NCBI GenBank assembly: GCA_019359695.1
Contig: JAHHGV010000017.1
Location: forward strand, 91,817-155,816
Length of the DNA stretch: 64,000 nt
DNA from: Brasilonema angustatum HA4187-MV1
Lineage (GTDB): Bacteria; Cyanobacteriota; Cyanobacteriia; Cyanobacteriales; Nostocaceae
Direction of reading: 5' to 3'
The position numbers and the translations under genes are program-made. The notes below the pieces were generated by a model. It saw nothing but the letters and a program-made list of their open reading frames with translations. It was not told the DNA's origin and ran no database searches. Positions 7,351 to 16,535 of this stretch are shown here, one piece after another. Each line of letters begins with the position of its first letter. Within the stretch, counting starts at the first letter, position 1.

Positions 7351-7455
7351 ATATCAAATCCGTTTATATCGGAATTTTTCCTCCTTCCTCTCTCTCTCTG
7401 TGTCCTCTGCGCCTCTGCGGTTTTTTTATCACTCAGATGCTACCGGATTTGATAT
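7351..7455. mobile_element. MITE-like element, about 105 bp
   Basis: Terminal inverted repeats ATATCAAATCCG (7351-7362) and CGGATTTGATAT (7444-7455) are perfect over 12 bp. The interior carries the CTCTGTGTCCTCTGCGCCTC tract. Non-coding. Confidence 0.55.
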
Positions 7456-7647
7456 GACACCCCAAATTTGATTGATAAGGTAAATCTCAAAGAAGTTAGG
7501 CGTTCACACAAGTTTAACTTATAAATTTTGGCGGTGACGCCCGACCAGAGGGAGGGCGTCTATCAACGTGGATGATAGCGGCGCTTGGATGGGGCTGGAA
7601 AGCGACCTTTTTGAAAAATGGTATGTTTCTCAATAAACCTACAGCTT

Positions 7648-7754
7648 ATACCATTTCACGAAATCCCTGATACAAATGATTGGTTTCTAATTCTTTCCCC
7701 CTGCTCCGGTGCTCCCTGCTCCCCATTTGTATCAACCTTAAAGTGAAACGGTAT
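7648..7754. mobile_element. MITE-like element, about 107 bp, ATACCA termini
   Basis: Ends ATACCATTTCAC and GTGAAACGGTAT match at 11 of 12 positions. A second inner pair, GATACAAATG and CATTTGTATC, is perfect. The interior is CTGCTCC-type STRR sequence. Non-coding. Confidence 0.55.
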
Positions 7755-7848
7755 TAGTCATTCGCGCTCCAACATCAATAAGTCTTCAGAAACTACACAA
7801 AAGCTGATAGCGTCAAACAAAGAAGAGTCTTTTTGTGGATGTGACAGC

Positions 7849-9573
7849 TTGAAAACGCGCTCTAACTATTGGCAGCTTCTACCGTATATTCGACCCCAAT
7901 GGCAAACTATCGTTAAGGGGTTCATTGGCATTTTAGGATATGTCCTGGCAACTTTGTCACTTCTGACATATGTGCGTCGATTTGCAACTGTCTTTGGTGG
8001 GGGGGATTTGAAGGCGATCGCCCTACAACTTGCCATCATCGCAGCAGTCTTTCTCGTACGAGGCTTTTTTCAGTCCGTGCAAGATATCTACATGGCAAAA
8101 GCAGCACTGCGAGTTGCTTTTAACCTCCGTAAAAAAGTTTACTCACATTTGCAAAAGCTCAATCTCAGCTATTTTGAAACTGCCAAGTCAGGTGATTTAT
8201 CTTACCGCCTCACTGAAGATATCGACCGAGTTGGGGAAGTTGTGCACAAAGTCTTCCACGACTTTATCCCCTGCATTTTGCAGCTAGTAGCAATTCCCAT
8301 TTACATGATTTCTCTGAATTGGCAACTGACATTAGCCATAGTCATCGTTGCACCGTTAATGGGTATTTTAATTGGTTGGTTTGGTGAACGGTTACGCCGA
8401 TTCTCTCTTAAAAGTCAAAATCGCATCTCAGACTTATCAGCAATACTCACCGAAGTTGTTAGTGGTATCCGCATAGTACAAGCTTTTGCTGCAGAAAACT
8501 ACGAAACTGCCAGGTTTAGTCGGGAAGCAGAACGCACAATGAGCGCGAAATACTCAGTGGAACGGCTCAAAGCAATTCAAATTCCTATTGTAGGATTCTT
8601 AGAAGCTGTGAGTGCTTTAACACTACTATTCGTTGGCGCGGCGCAAATTGCGAATGATAACTTGACGGTGGCAGAGTTTTTCAGCTACCTGACTGCAGCA
8701 GCGTTGTTAATTGATCCTATCGGTCACGTTACGAACAACTACAATGAGTTTAAGCAAGGTGAGGCCTCTGTTGACCGAGTTTTTGAATTGTTGGCAGTTC
8801 AGCCAACTGTGGTAGAAAAATTAGATGCTCTTTTGCTTCCCCAAGTGACTGGTAAGGTGGAATATAGTCGTGTGTCTTTTGCTTACAAACCAGGTGAACC
8901 TGTCTTAAAAGATATCAGTTTGTTGGCACAGCCGGGAGAAGCGATCGCTCTTGTCGGTGCTTCGGGTGCAGGTAAAACGACTTTTGTCAATCTTCTCCCC
9001 CGCTTTTATGATGCAACTGCTGGTGAGATCTTCATTGACGGCGTTAATATTCGGGATGTTACGCTTGACAGCTTGCGGCGACAGATTGGAATTGTTCCTC
9101 AAGAAACTATCATGTTTTCTGGAACAATTGCCCAAAATATCGCTTTCGGGCAAGATTCTTTTGAGATGGAAGCGGTAGAGAAAGCGGCTTCAATTGCTAA
9201 TGCTCACCAGTTTATTACGCAACTTCCAGATGGTTATCACACATGGGTGGGAGAAAGGGGGGTAAATTTATCTGGTGGACAACGACAAAGAATTGCTATT
9301 GCACGTGCTGTTTTATTAAACCCCAGAATTCTGATTTTAGATGAAGCCACATCTGCTTTAGATTCAGAGTCGGAAGCTTTGGTACAGGAAGCACTGGAAC
9401 GATTGATGGAGGGGCGAACTGTGTTTATTATTGCTCATCGTTTGAGTACAGTCAGGCGGTGCGATCGCATTTTAGTTCTCGAACGCGGGCAAATTGTCGA
9501 ATCAGGAACTCATGAAGAATTGTTAACGCTTGGGCGTCGCTATGCTAGATTCTACGCGCAGCAGTTTAGTTGA
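7849..9573 (+). CDS. ABC exporter, fused membrane and ATPase domains (MsbA/LmrA type)
   Basis: 574 residues, a usual half-transporter length. Residues about 1-310 form the six-span exporter membrane domain; about 335-574 the ATPase. Visible motifs: Walker A GASGAGKTT, Q-loop region IVPQETIMFSG, signature LSGGQRQRIAIARA, Walker B ILILDEATSALD and the switch His in IIAHRLSTVRR. It should act as a homodimer in the cytoplasmic membrane exporting lipids, peptides or drugs; the substrate is unknown. The only start in frame is TTG at 7849, with AGAAGAG about 20 bases upstream. The gene is solitary. A GC-rich palindrome at 9581-9607 follows. Confidence 0.92.
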   Translation: MKTRSNYWQLLPYIRPQWQTIVKGFIGILGYVLATLSLLTYVRRFATVFGGGDLKAIALQLAIIAAVFLVRGFFQSVQDIYMAKAALRVAFNLRKKVYSHLQKLNLSYFETAKSGDLSYRLTEDIDRVGEVVHKVFHDFIPCILQLVAIPIYMISLNWQLTLAIVIVAPLMGILIGWFGERLRRFSLKSQNRISDLSAILTEVVSGIRIVQAFAAENYETARFSREAERTMSAKYSVERLKAIQIPIVGFLEAVSALTLLFVGAAQIANDNLTVAEFFSYLTAAALLIDPIGHVTNNYNEFKQGEASVDRVFELLAVQPTVVEKLDALLLPQVTGKVEYSRVSFAYKPGEPVLKDISLLAQPGEAIALVGASGAGKTTFVNLLPRFYDATAGEIFIDGVNIRDVTLDSLRRQIGIVPQETIMFSGTIAQNIAFGQDSFEMEAVEKAASIANAHQFITQLPDGYHTWVGERGVNLSGGQRQRIAIARAVLLNPRILILDEATSALDSESEALVQEALERLMEGRTVFIIAHRLSTVRRCDRILVLERGQIVESGTHEELLTLGRRYARFYAQQFS

Positions 9574-9580
9574 AGTCACT

Positions 9581-9607
9581 CGCGCTCGTCGCAAAGCGAC
9601 GAGCGCG
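9581..9607 (+). terminator. GC-rich hairpin after the exporter gene
   Basis: CGCGCTCGTCGC-aaa-GCGACGAGCGCG is a perfect 12 bp stem starting 8 bases after the stop. It has no T tract, so it may be a mosaic repeat rather than a true terminator. Confidence 0.4.
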
Positions 9608-9746
9608 TCTCCGTTTGGCGCAGCCGTGCCGCAGGCTCAGGAGATACGCTAAAATTCAAAATTCACGCATCACCGTTCGCGCAGCGTGCCCGTAAGCGCA
9701 AGCGCACGCGACTTGGGCGAACGCGCAGCGTGTCCGTAAGGACTTA

Positions 9747-9962
9747 CAAGAACGAAATAAGCGCCCCATCCTCTCTAACCTGAGAGATAGCGGCAGTATT
9801 GAGCAAGATGCCGATTTGGTGCTAATGCTTTACCGAGATGATTCTTACAACAATGATACGCAAGATAGAGGAATTGCCGAATTGATCGTTGCAAAGCATC
9901 GTAATGATCCAACTGGCACTGTCAAGTTGCTTTTTGACTCGCACCTTACGATACTAGTTTAG
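9747..9962 (+). pseudogene. dnaB: Replicative DNA helicase DnaB, C-terminal fragment
   Basis: The plus strand encodes about 71 residues, from QERNKRPILSNLRDSGSIEQ through DADLVLMLYRDD and RGIAELIVAKHRNDPTGTVK to LLFDSHLTILV and a TAG at 9960-9962. This is the end of the RecA-like motor domain of DnaB (family pattern KRPxLSDLRESGSIEQDAD, then AKxRNGPTGTV). There is no start codon and nothing of DnaB upstream; GC-rich mosaic repeat sequence abuts it. It is a fragment, apparently transferred or duplicated from a full dnaB elsewhere. Confidence 0.85.
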
Positions 9963-10159
9963 AAATTTCTTTCCGTAAAAGTGGCGCGATACCACGAAGT
10001 GGTTGCCAAGGGCATCGCACTTTGATCTAAAATCATCTATCACTTGCCGTAGACGTGATAATGGTACAACTGATCCTGGTACCAGTACACACAGATGGTA
10101 CTTGTTTTCAACCTGTGGCACTATTGAAACTGACAGTTGCAGTAGAAAGGACGATCTTG

Positions 10160-11227
10160 ATGAGCACCAGACAGATTGCGCTTGTCGCAGGTTCGACAGG
10201 CATTGTGGGCAAGAACCTTTGCGACCACCTTGTAAGGACGAGCGATTGGACGGTGTACGGGCTAGCCCGCAACCCATCGACAGAGCAAGGAATCCTTCCC
10301 GTTTCGGCAAATCTGCTCGACCGTGACGAACTGAAGTCGGCACTGGTCCAAATCGATGTGACGCACGTTTTTTTCTGTACCTGGTCTCGTCAGGCTACCG
10401 AGCAAGAGAACTGCGATGTCAATGGTGCGATGCTTCGCAACCTGCTTGAGGCGTTGGATGAGGCACCCAGGCTTACTCACGTTGCGCTTGTAACCGGCAC
10501 GAAGAATTATCTAGGCTCGTTCGAGACCTATGGACAAAGCAGGTTGGACACGCCGTTTCGGGAGGAGCAGCCTCGTGTCCCTGGTCTGAACTTCTACTAC
10601 GTGCTGGAAGATATTCTGTTTGAAAAGGCAGCACAGCGAGGCTTTAAGTGGAGTGTTCACAGGCCATCAACGATCATTGGCTACGCACTCGGCAACGCGA
10701 TGAACATGGGCGTCACACTTTCAGTGTACGCGACTATCTGCCGCGAAACCGGACGCCCCTTTGTCTTTCCCGGCTCGTCCCAGCAGTACAACAGCTTGGT
10801 CGATGTTACCGACGCACGTCTGCTCGCACGGCATATCGAGTGGGCTTCGATTACGCCTGAAGCCGCCAACCAGGCTTTCAACATCGTCAATGGTGATATC
10901 TTCCGCTGGCGCTGGCTGTGGCCACAGCTCGCGGCATTCTTTGGCATTGAGGCCGCACCTTACCCTGGGTATGCGACTCCTTTGGCTGAACAGATGAGAG
11001 AGGCTGAACCAGTGTGGGATGGTATTGTTGTTCAACACGGTCTCAAGCCGCATTTGTTGACCCAACTTGCCTCTTGGTGGCATACTGATGCAGATTTGGA
11101 CCGGGAAATCGAATGCCTCAACGATATGTCTAAGAGCAGGGGCTTTGGATTTCTCGATTATCAAAAAACGCTGCTGTCCTTCCTTGATCTCTTCGAGAGA
11201 TTACGCCACGAGAATATCATTCCTTGA
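10160..11227 (+). CDS. PRISE-type short-chain reductase (progesterone 5-beta-reductase/iridoid synthase-like)
   Basis: 355 residues from the ATG at 10160, preceded by GAAAGG; the frame is open further upstream from 10055 but that part looks non-coding. Features: N-terminal Rossmann motif GSTGIVG, then TGTKNYLGSFE with the catalytic Lys and NFYYVLEDILFE with the catalytic Tyr, both in the positions typical of PRISE enzymes, and RPSTIIGYALGNAMN. Known relatives reduce activated C=C bonds of enones using NAD(P)H. The gene is visibly more GC-rich, and uses more G/C third positions, than its neighbours, and is flanked by gene fragments, which suggests acquisition by transfer. The natural substrate is unknown. 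Confidence 0.85.
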   Translation: MSTRQIALVAGSTGIVGKNLCDHLVRTSDWTVYGLARNPSTEQGILPVSANLLDRDELKSALVQIDVTHVFFCTWSRQATEQENCDVNGAMLRNLLEALDEAPRLTHVALVTGTKNYLGSFETYGQSRLDTPFREEQPRVPGLNFYYVLEDILFEKAAQRGFKWSVHRPSTIIGYALGNAMNMGVTLSVYATICRETGRPFVFPGSSQQYNSLVDVTDARLLARHIEWASITPEAANQAFNIVNGDIFRWRWLWPQLAAFFGIEAAPYPGYATPLAEQMREAEPVWDGIVVQHGLKPHLLTQLASWWHTDADLDREIECLNDMSKSRGFGFLDYQKTLLSFLDLFERLRHENIIP

Positions 11228-11360
11228 AAGCAGCAATTCATCACTTAAGTGGTATGAACAATTGTGTATGTAAGTCGCAGTTCCTGAGTTTGCAGACTGT
11301 TCCTTAAGTACAGAATTTGTCGGACAACTCATCAGGTGGCGTTTTGGCTATTTTCATCCC

Positions 11361-11578
11361 TTAATCCAACATTCCACCCAATGTGTTGGAGACATGCTTC
11401 TGGCGTTGATGACGATTACTGTCGTAGATGGACAAAGTGCGGGCATCGGCGTGACGGCTGAGGGCTTGGGCACCGCGCGTATCACCATCAGATGAATTGA
11501 GGTAGCTGGTTATCGCGCTATGTCTAATCTGGTGAGGCGACATAACTTTAGTAATACGAAGTTGCCAAAGATAGTATT
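11361..11578 (-). pseudogene. Tyrosine recombinase/integrase, C-terminal fragment
   Basis: The minus strand gives LRITKVMSPHQIRHSAITSY, later LSRHADARTLSIYDSNRHQ, ending GGMLD. The H-x-x-R motif (HQIR), the second His and the nucleophilic Tyr (IYD) of phage-type integrases are visible. The frame opens only about 70 codons and the rest of the catalytic domain is absent, so this is a stub. It lies next to a transposase stub in a degraded mobile region. Confidence 0.65.
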
Positions 11579-11589
11579 GTTACATTTCG

Positions 11590-11790
11590 TTATATTGAAC
11601 ACAACCAGGAAAATCCGACTTCTCCTTTGACAGTGGTTGGATTGTTCATCAACCACTGACACTGCTCAATCAAAACGGTCTCTAAAGAATCGAGGGTATC
11701 AAACACTTCATTGGCTAATCGTTCTCTAAGTAATGGCCAGATACACTCGGTAAGGCGCTGTTCTGGGCTCAAACTTCTCTCAAAATTCAA
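11590..11790 (-). pseudogene. IS630-family transposase, C-terminal fragment
   Basis: 66 residues on the minus strand: RLTECIWPLLRERLANEVFD with CQWLMNN and GEVGFSWL. This matches the end of an IS630 subgroup in which the pattern is AERLWPLxxExLAN...RCxxL. The N-terminal two thirds are missing. The type differs from the two other IS630 remnants in this window. Confidence 0.6.
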
Positions 11791-12343
11791 AAAAAAGATT
11801 CTTTAATTTTGAACTTTGTGCAGGAAGGTGGGTTAGTGTGATTGTCTGCTACGAGCATCTAGGAGAACGGATAACAGACGAAATCCAAGCTTTTTCTGAG
11901 CAATGGAAGCTTTTCGAGATGTGACAGGGGTGACTGATGTGGAGATATTTACCAACCCTTTTACCGACCCGAAAAAGTGTCTTATATCGTGTCCGGTTAA
12001 AGACTTATCATTAAGGCTGTAAGGGAGCAGGGGGTAGGGAGCACCGGAGAAAGAGTTTTCAGGTTTTGGCACAGATGCACCGAATTATAACTAATTAGGC
12101 GGACATGGTATTACCCATATAGATTTGAGGCTTTCAGGTGGATGGAATAACAGCCCCATAAAATGGGGACTTCGACCTGTCCTAATTTGGTGACTACTAG
12201 ACTTAGTTTCTCGTTCCTTTCCAGAGGCAAGGAACGAGAGAATCTCTGATTTTGTGAGTCAGCACGGCGCAGGAGACGGGCGTTCTCGATAGCCCTCCGG
12301 GAACGCCTGTCGCCTGAGGCCACATTCTAAGAAAGCGGGAGGA
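11791..12343. other. Intergenic stretch with MITE copy 1
   Basis: Contains the 128 bp element at 11984-12111 and a hairpin at 12209-12239 (TCTCGTTCCTT with AAGGAACGAGA). GC-rich mosaic sequence at about 12262-12325 precedes the end of the kinase gene. The short minus-strand frames here cross repeats and are not accepted. Confidence 0.5.
11984..12111. mobile_element. 128 bp MITE, copy 1
   Basis: Nearly identical to 20473-20600 over the full 128 bp (differences include ACCGGAG/ACCGCAG and CACCGAAT/CACCAAAT). The ends ATATCGTGTCCGGTTAA and TTAGGCGGACATGGTAT are imperfect inverted repeats of about 17 bp. No coding capacity. Two precisely bounded copies at different sites support mobility. Confidence 0.75.
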
Positions 12344-14779
12344 TCACGGGCGTGTGTCAGTAGGAAAATCCTGGCAGTCTTCTATCGAATTTTCATAACG
12401 ACTTGGTAGTAGAGATGTGGAAACAGCCGATTGTGAACTGTCTTCGGATATTCCTGTCCAAGGTGTGGTAGGAGTCTCTATCTCTTCTAAAGAAAAACTC
12501 CCTACTGAGTTGTGTTGAAGCAAACTTCGTTCGCTGTGTTGACTACTCAACAAAGCGAGCGCATCTAAAGCCTGGGATGCAGATTGATAACGTTGTTGGA
12601 AGTCTTCCCGCACCATTTTAGTAAGAATATTTGACAACGAGTGGCTGACGTATGCCTTATCAACCCATTTCAATTCTCCATTGGCATCTCTTTCTATTTC
12701 GTGGGGAGCCATGCCAGTCAAGGCTTTGATGCCAATCATGCCGACTGCATAGATATCACTACTATATTGTGGACGTCCGTAGCATTGCTCACTTGGTGCA
12801 TAACCCCGAGTGCCAATTCCAATGGTGAAGGCAGTTTGCTCTGAATGATCCAGGACTTGTGTTGTAACTTCTTTAACGGCACCAAAGTCAATCAGAACCA
12901 GTTTGCCGTCTGAGTCTCGTCGTATGATGTTACTGGGCTTAATGTCTCGGTGAATAACGTTATTGTTGTGAACAAATGCCAATGTTTCTAATAAATCCTG
13001 TAAAATCTCGATAACTCGTGTTTCTAGAAGCCGTTGACCTGGCAACATTTCCTGGCTAAGAGCATGACCAATTATATATTCTTGAACTAGGTAAAATTCT
13101 TCATCTTCTTCAAAATAAGCTAAAAGTTGTGGTATTTGTTTGTAAATTCCCAGTTTTTGTAGGCTTTGAGCTTCGGAACTAAACAAACGTCTAGCGATCG
13201 CCAACTGCTCTGGTTTGCTGTTAGCTGGTTTTAACTGCTTGACAACACACAAAGGGTTATCTGGAAGTTTGGTATCTTCAGCAATGTAAGTTTCGCTAAA
13301 TCCACCTGAACCAAGAACTTTGACAATTTTGTAGCGTCCATCCAAGATTTTTCCTGATACTGCCATCTCCCTTTTCTGTAACAAATCTTTCAAGTCATCC
13401 TGCTGGCTAAGGATTTCTTGAACAACACGGTGAGAGGAATATTTTTGGAAAATATCGAGTAATTGGCTTTTCCTGATAATTTCTCTTGCTGCTTCTGTTC
13501 CCAGGTAACCGAGTCCAATCATGGCGATCGCCACCACCGGTACCGCAGTCGGCAAGATGAGTAAATTGTAGACAAAGGTGAGATAGCTAATACCTCCCCA
13601 AGTTATAGCGAGGGCGATACTAATGACAAATCTAGTTATACCTCTTTTTCTTAAGGTAATAATAACTGCACATCCACTCACTAAACAAAGCACAAATAAA
13701 CCACGGATGAATGGATTCTCAATTGCTTCGCTGATTGCTTTATCTTGCATTAAAGTTGCGATCGCGTTGGCGTGAACCTCCACCCCTGACATTCGCTCTG
13801 GATACAACCAATTGCCCATAGCCGGGACTGAATGATAATCGTCCCCCTTGTCTGACTTAGCTGTTGCTCCAATTAGCACAATTTTGTCTTTAAAAAGCTT
13901 GCGCTGCTGCAAATTGTTCCAGTTTTCTGGATCGAGTACGTACCAAAAGGGAACTTGGTCAAATGTCTCTGCTGGCCCGTAAAAATGTATGCGATCGCCC
14001 TTGGGTGGAGGATAATTTACTTCGGCTGCTCTTAATGCTGCTTCATCAAAAGAGAGCATCTTCACTGTTAAAGTATCTTCTTTATCGATGACCTTGGGGT
14101 ACTCATTAGCCAGTTTGTGAATTCTGCCATCTATCTCTAGAGGGAAATTAACAGAGCCAATTGCCACAGATCCAATGCGAAACATTTGCCGGGGCTGTGT
14201 CAATTGCATGACAGGACCTTGAGGTGTTTGAGACTCTTCGTAGAGTTCAGCCAGAGTCACTTTACTTCCATAGCGTTGCAGCGACTGTCGCAACTTTTGA
14301 TCATCTTCAACACCGTAACTACTTGGCGTACTAAAAACTACATCTAACGCAACAGAACGTGCCCCTGCCTTGATTAACTTCTCAATCACTTGAGCATATG
14401 CAGCACGTTTAAAGGGAAAAGCTTGGAGTGGTTCAAAGAAACTATATTTTTGTGGATCTGCTTTATAGTATTGCTCGCCAAGTGATATGGACTGTTCATC
14501 TATTGCCAAAATCACAATATCTTTCGGAGGGGTTTGTGGTTTTCGTAATAGATAAAATGTACTTTGAGCTTGGCTCTCCATGAAATTAGCCAAGTTCACA
14601 TTCGAAGCTGCCAGGAGTGTAGCACCCACTGCGCAAACACCAGCAAGTAAATGACCCAAACGAGCTAATCGCTTTGATCGACGTGCTGATACCGTCAAAG
14701 TTGCTTTTGTAGAATTCTTTGACGGTCGATTGGCAGCAGAGACGTTTTTTTTGGTTAATGTTGTAGGTTCTGGTGCCAT
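12344..14779 (-). CDS. CHASE2-domain membrane Ser/Thr protein kinase
   Basis: 811 residues. Order: basic N-terminus, first membrane segment about 40-60, extracytoplasmic CHASE2 sensor domain about 65-355 (DIVILAIDEQSISLGE, ALDVVFSTPSSYG, KIVLIGATAKSDKGD), three membrane segments about 358-428, a short linker, then a Hanks-type kinase from about 483. Kinase motifs: GSGGFSETYIA loop, VVKQLKP Lys, HRDIKPSN catalytic loop at about 610-617, DFG at 631-633, and APSEQ in place of APE, common in cyanobacterial kinases. It should sense an unknown periplasmic signal and phosphorylate cytoplasmic proteins. The last 70 residues are a low-complexity tail. It stands alone; the start is the ATG at 14779. 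Confidence 0.92.
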   Translation of the reverse strand: MAPEPTTLTKKNVSAANRPSKNSTKATLTVSARRSKRLARLGHLLAGVCAVGATLLAASNVNLANFMESQAQSTFYLLRKPQTPPKDIVILAIDEQSISLGEQYYKADPQKYSFFEPLQAFPFKRAAYAQVIEKLIKAGARSVALDVVFSTPSSYGVEDDQKLRQSLQRYGSKVTLAELYEESQTPQGPVMQLTQPRQMFRIGSVAIGSVNFPLEIDGRIHKLANEYPKVIDKEDTLTVKMLSFDEAALRAAEVNYPPPKGDRIHFYGPAETFDQVPFWYVLDPENWNNLQQRKLFKDKIVLIGATAKSDKGDDYHSVPAMGNWLYPERMSGVEVHANAIATLMQDKAISEAIENPFIRGLFVLCLVSGCAVIITLRKRGITRFVISIALAITWGGISYLTFVYNLLILPTAVPVVAIAMIGLGYLGTEAAREIIRKSQLLDIFQKYSSHRVVQEILSQQDDLKDLLQKREMAVSGKILDGRYKIVKVLGSGGFSETYIAEDTKLPDNPLCVVKQLKPANSKPEQLAIARRLFSSEAQSLQKLGIYKQIPQLLAYFEEDEEFYLVQEYIIGHALSQEMLPGQRLLETRVIEILQDLLETLAFVHNNNVIHRDIKPSNIIRRDSDGKLVLIDFGAVKEVTTQVLDHSEQTAFTIGIGTRGYAPSEQCYGRPQYSSDIYAVGMIGIKALTGMAPHEIERDANGELKWVDKAYVSHSLSNILTKMVREDFQQRYQSASQALDALALLSSQHSERSLLQHNSVGSFSLEEIETPTTPWTGISEDSSQSAVSTSLLPSRYENSIEDCQDFPTDTRP

Positions 14780-15230
14780 ATCAGACTGCTAATTTAATTA
14801 CGTTCAACATTTTTTATCTATTGACAGAGTCTTGAAGTGCAACACACCTGAAATGAAAATCTTATAGATTTGTAAACAATTCTGTTTTCTTCTCCAAATT
14901 TCTGTGAGTGAAGCAGCCACCATTAGTGGTAGTTGTTGCGGTAGATGCACTCTCAGGCGGCTCCTCAAAAATTGTGAGTTCACAGTGGCTAAGAATTGTT
15001 TTAGTGATCAATAGGTTAGATATAGTAAATTTTAGCACCATAACCGTACTCTTAGTTTACCTTACTCTACTCAGAATTCGGAATATCTCCTGCCCAGACA
15101 CTGCTTTGTATTTCCTCCACCAGAGGCTTTGCATAGCTCCATAACTCCTTAGCAGCAGTTCAACTGGCAGTCCACCACCTGCTACGAATGAAAAAACACC
15201 TTTTTCTCTTACACCCCTAAACCCTTCGGC

Positions 15231-15372
15231 CACGCCTTACGGTGAGTCCAGCGCTGCGGGAGGGTCTCCCTCCGGAGCCACTTCTGTGCGGGGGTTCCCC
15301 CCGTTGAAGAATGTGGCGTCAGGCGACTGGCGAACCCGGAGGGCTATCGGGGAGAACCTCCGGTTCCGCTGC
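15231..15372 (+). repeat. 142 bp GC-rich repeat, copy 1 (inverted relative to copy 2)
   Basis: The reverse complement of 57573-57714 matches this segment at all but about one position (GACTGGCGAACCC here, GACTGGGGAACCC there). It is a mosaic of short palindromes such as CTCCCTCCGGAG and GCGGAACCGGAGG. It encodes nothing credible. Confidence 0.8.
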
Positions 15373-15478
15373 GCTTTAGACCTCTGGGCGTGCGCTTTGC
15401 GCATACGCCAGTCGCCGTGAGAGCAGGAGACCCCTTGGGGTTCGCCAGTCGCCTGCGAACCCCAAGGGCAGTGGCTCC

Positions 15479-15526
15479 CCTACACCCCTACACCCCTACA
15501 CCCTTACACCCTTACACCCCTGTGTT
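15479..15526 (+). repeat. STRR heptamer tract (TACACCC)
   Basis: About six tandem copies of TACACC(C/T) with small variations, followed by CTGTGTTTCTTCACAGAGG. The same tract with the same flank recurs on the other strand at about 45985-46070, and again at 57780-57815. Confidence 0.75.
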
Positions 15527-15921
15527 TCTTCACAGAGGTTACGCCAGCACAAAGCGGTCTGGACGATGCGGGCAGTCTGCTCCTTGGTAAGCGACCTAAT
15601 TCTTAAACTTTTCGATACCTCTTTAGGAGTAAACTTGACTGGTATAGACTCAAGAATGCTGTTACGTAGTCAATTTTATTGGTAGATTTTGATTATAGCG
15701 GCACGCTTACCAGCCAATAGAGAAAAAAGTTAACACTACTAAACAGGAGGACAGCGACTACTAAAATGCTTCCGTCGATTTTTTCTATGCGAGAGGTTAG
15801 ATAAAAGCTAGATATGACAATATATAATTTATAGATACGACCAAATTTAATATTTTCTAATTCCTGCTATCATCTATTGTTAAATCTAAATTGCTTATAT
15901 ATTATTAGGTGTAACTTTACT

Positions 15922-16452
15922 ATGGGTTTTACGATGAATCGTCTGTCTATTTTTGTAGACGGAAACAATATGTTCTATGCTCAACAAAAAAATGGCTGGT
16001 TTTTTGACCCACGAAGAGTCTTAGAATACTTTAGGCACGAACAATCAGAGACAACATTAATCAATGCTTTTTGGTACACTGGCTTAAAAGATCTACAAGA
16101 TCAGCGAGGATTTAGAGATGCTCTCATTAGTTTAGGTTATACAGTTAGGACAAAAATTTTAAAAGAATATTATGATGATTCATCTGGTCGTTACTCACAA
16201 AAAGCTAATTTAGATATAGAAATTGTTGTAGATATGTTTAATACAGTAGATCAGTACGACCGAGTTGTTTTATTTAGTGGAGATGGAGATTTTGAAAGAG
16301 CAATAGAACTGTTACGCGGGAAAAATACGCATATTACAGTAGTATCAACAGAAGGAATGATAGCCAGAGAACTACGTAACGCTACTGATAGATATATAGA
16401 TTTAAATGATATTCGGGACAGAATAGAAAAAGTAGATTCTCAGTTACCTTAG
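15922..16452 (+). CDS. NYN-domain protein (LabA/DUF88 family)
   Basis: About 176 residues from the ATG at 15922 (a second ATG in frame at 15934 is equally plausible). The NYN fold is recognisable: SIFVDGNNMFYAQ near the start with the first conserved Asp, ANLDIEIVVDMF in the middle, and VVLFSGDGDFERAI with the last Asp cluster, as in PIN-like nucleases. In cyanobacteria LabA-type NYN proteins influence clock-controlled gene expression; others are RNases. Which applies here is unknown. leuA follows 83 bp downstream on the same strand and may be co-transcribed. The upstream region is AT-rich. Confidence 0.85.
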   Translation: MGFTMNRLSIFVDGNNMFYAQQKNGWFFDPRRVLEYFRHEQSETTLINAFWYTGLKDLQDQRGFRDALISLGYTVRTKILKEYYDDSSGRYSQKANLDIEIVVDMFNTVDQYDRVVLFSGDGDFERAIELLRGKNTHITVVSTEGMIARELRNATDRYIDLNDIRDRIEKVDSQLP

Positions 16453-16535
16453 CAATAATTTACAAGAGGAATAGCAAAGAAACTAAGGTAAAAAGTATTT
16501 TAAGTCACAAGTAAGAAGTCAACAACAAGCTGCAA

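Larger units (their letters stand above)
7173..7848. other. Repeat-rich intergenic stretch
   Basis: Contains two MITE-like elements (listed separately), GC-rich mosaic sequence at about 7205-7290 and a CCTCTGCGCCTCTGCGG tract. The 73-codon frame at 7236-7457 lies across the repeats and is rejected. The exporter gene starts at 7849. Confidence 0.5.
14780..15921. other. Long intergenic stretch with repeats
   Basis: No gene recognised. About 15231-15372 is one copy of a 142 bp GC-rich repeat whose inverted partner lies at 57573-57714. About 15479-15526 is a TACACCC-type heptamer repeat. 15700-15920 is AT-rich and probably holds the promoter of the NYN gene. Confidence 0.5.

Noticed and set aside
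10003..10159. Possible HicA-like toxin remnant upstream of the PRISE gene (RRDNGTT, VPVHTDGT)
   Set aside because: The similarity needs frame changes and covers only a few residues; it is too weak to call without a search.
11833..12072. 79-codon minus-strand frame, with a partial copy at 20379-20561
   Set aside because: The shared N-terminal part (PLLPYSLNDKSLTGHD) is the translation of the 128 bp MITE in both places.
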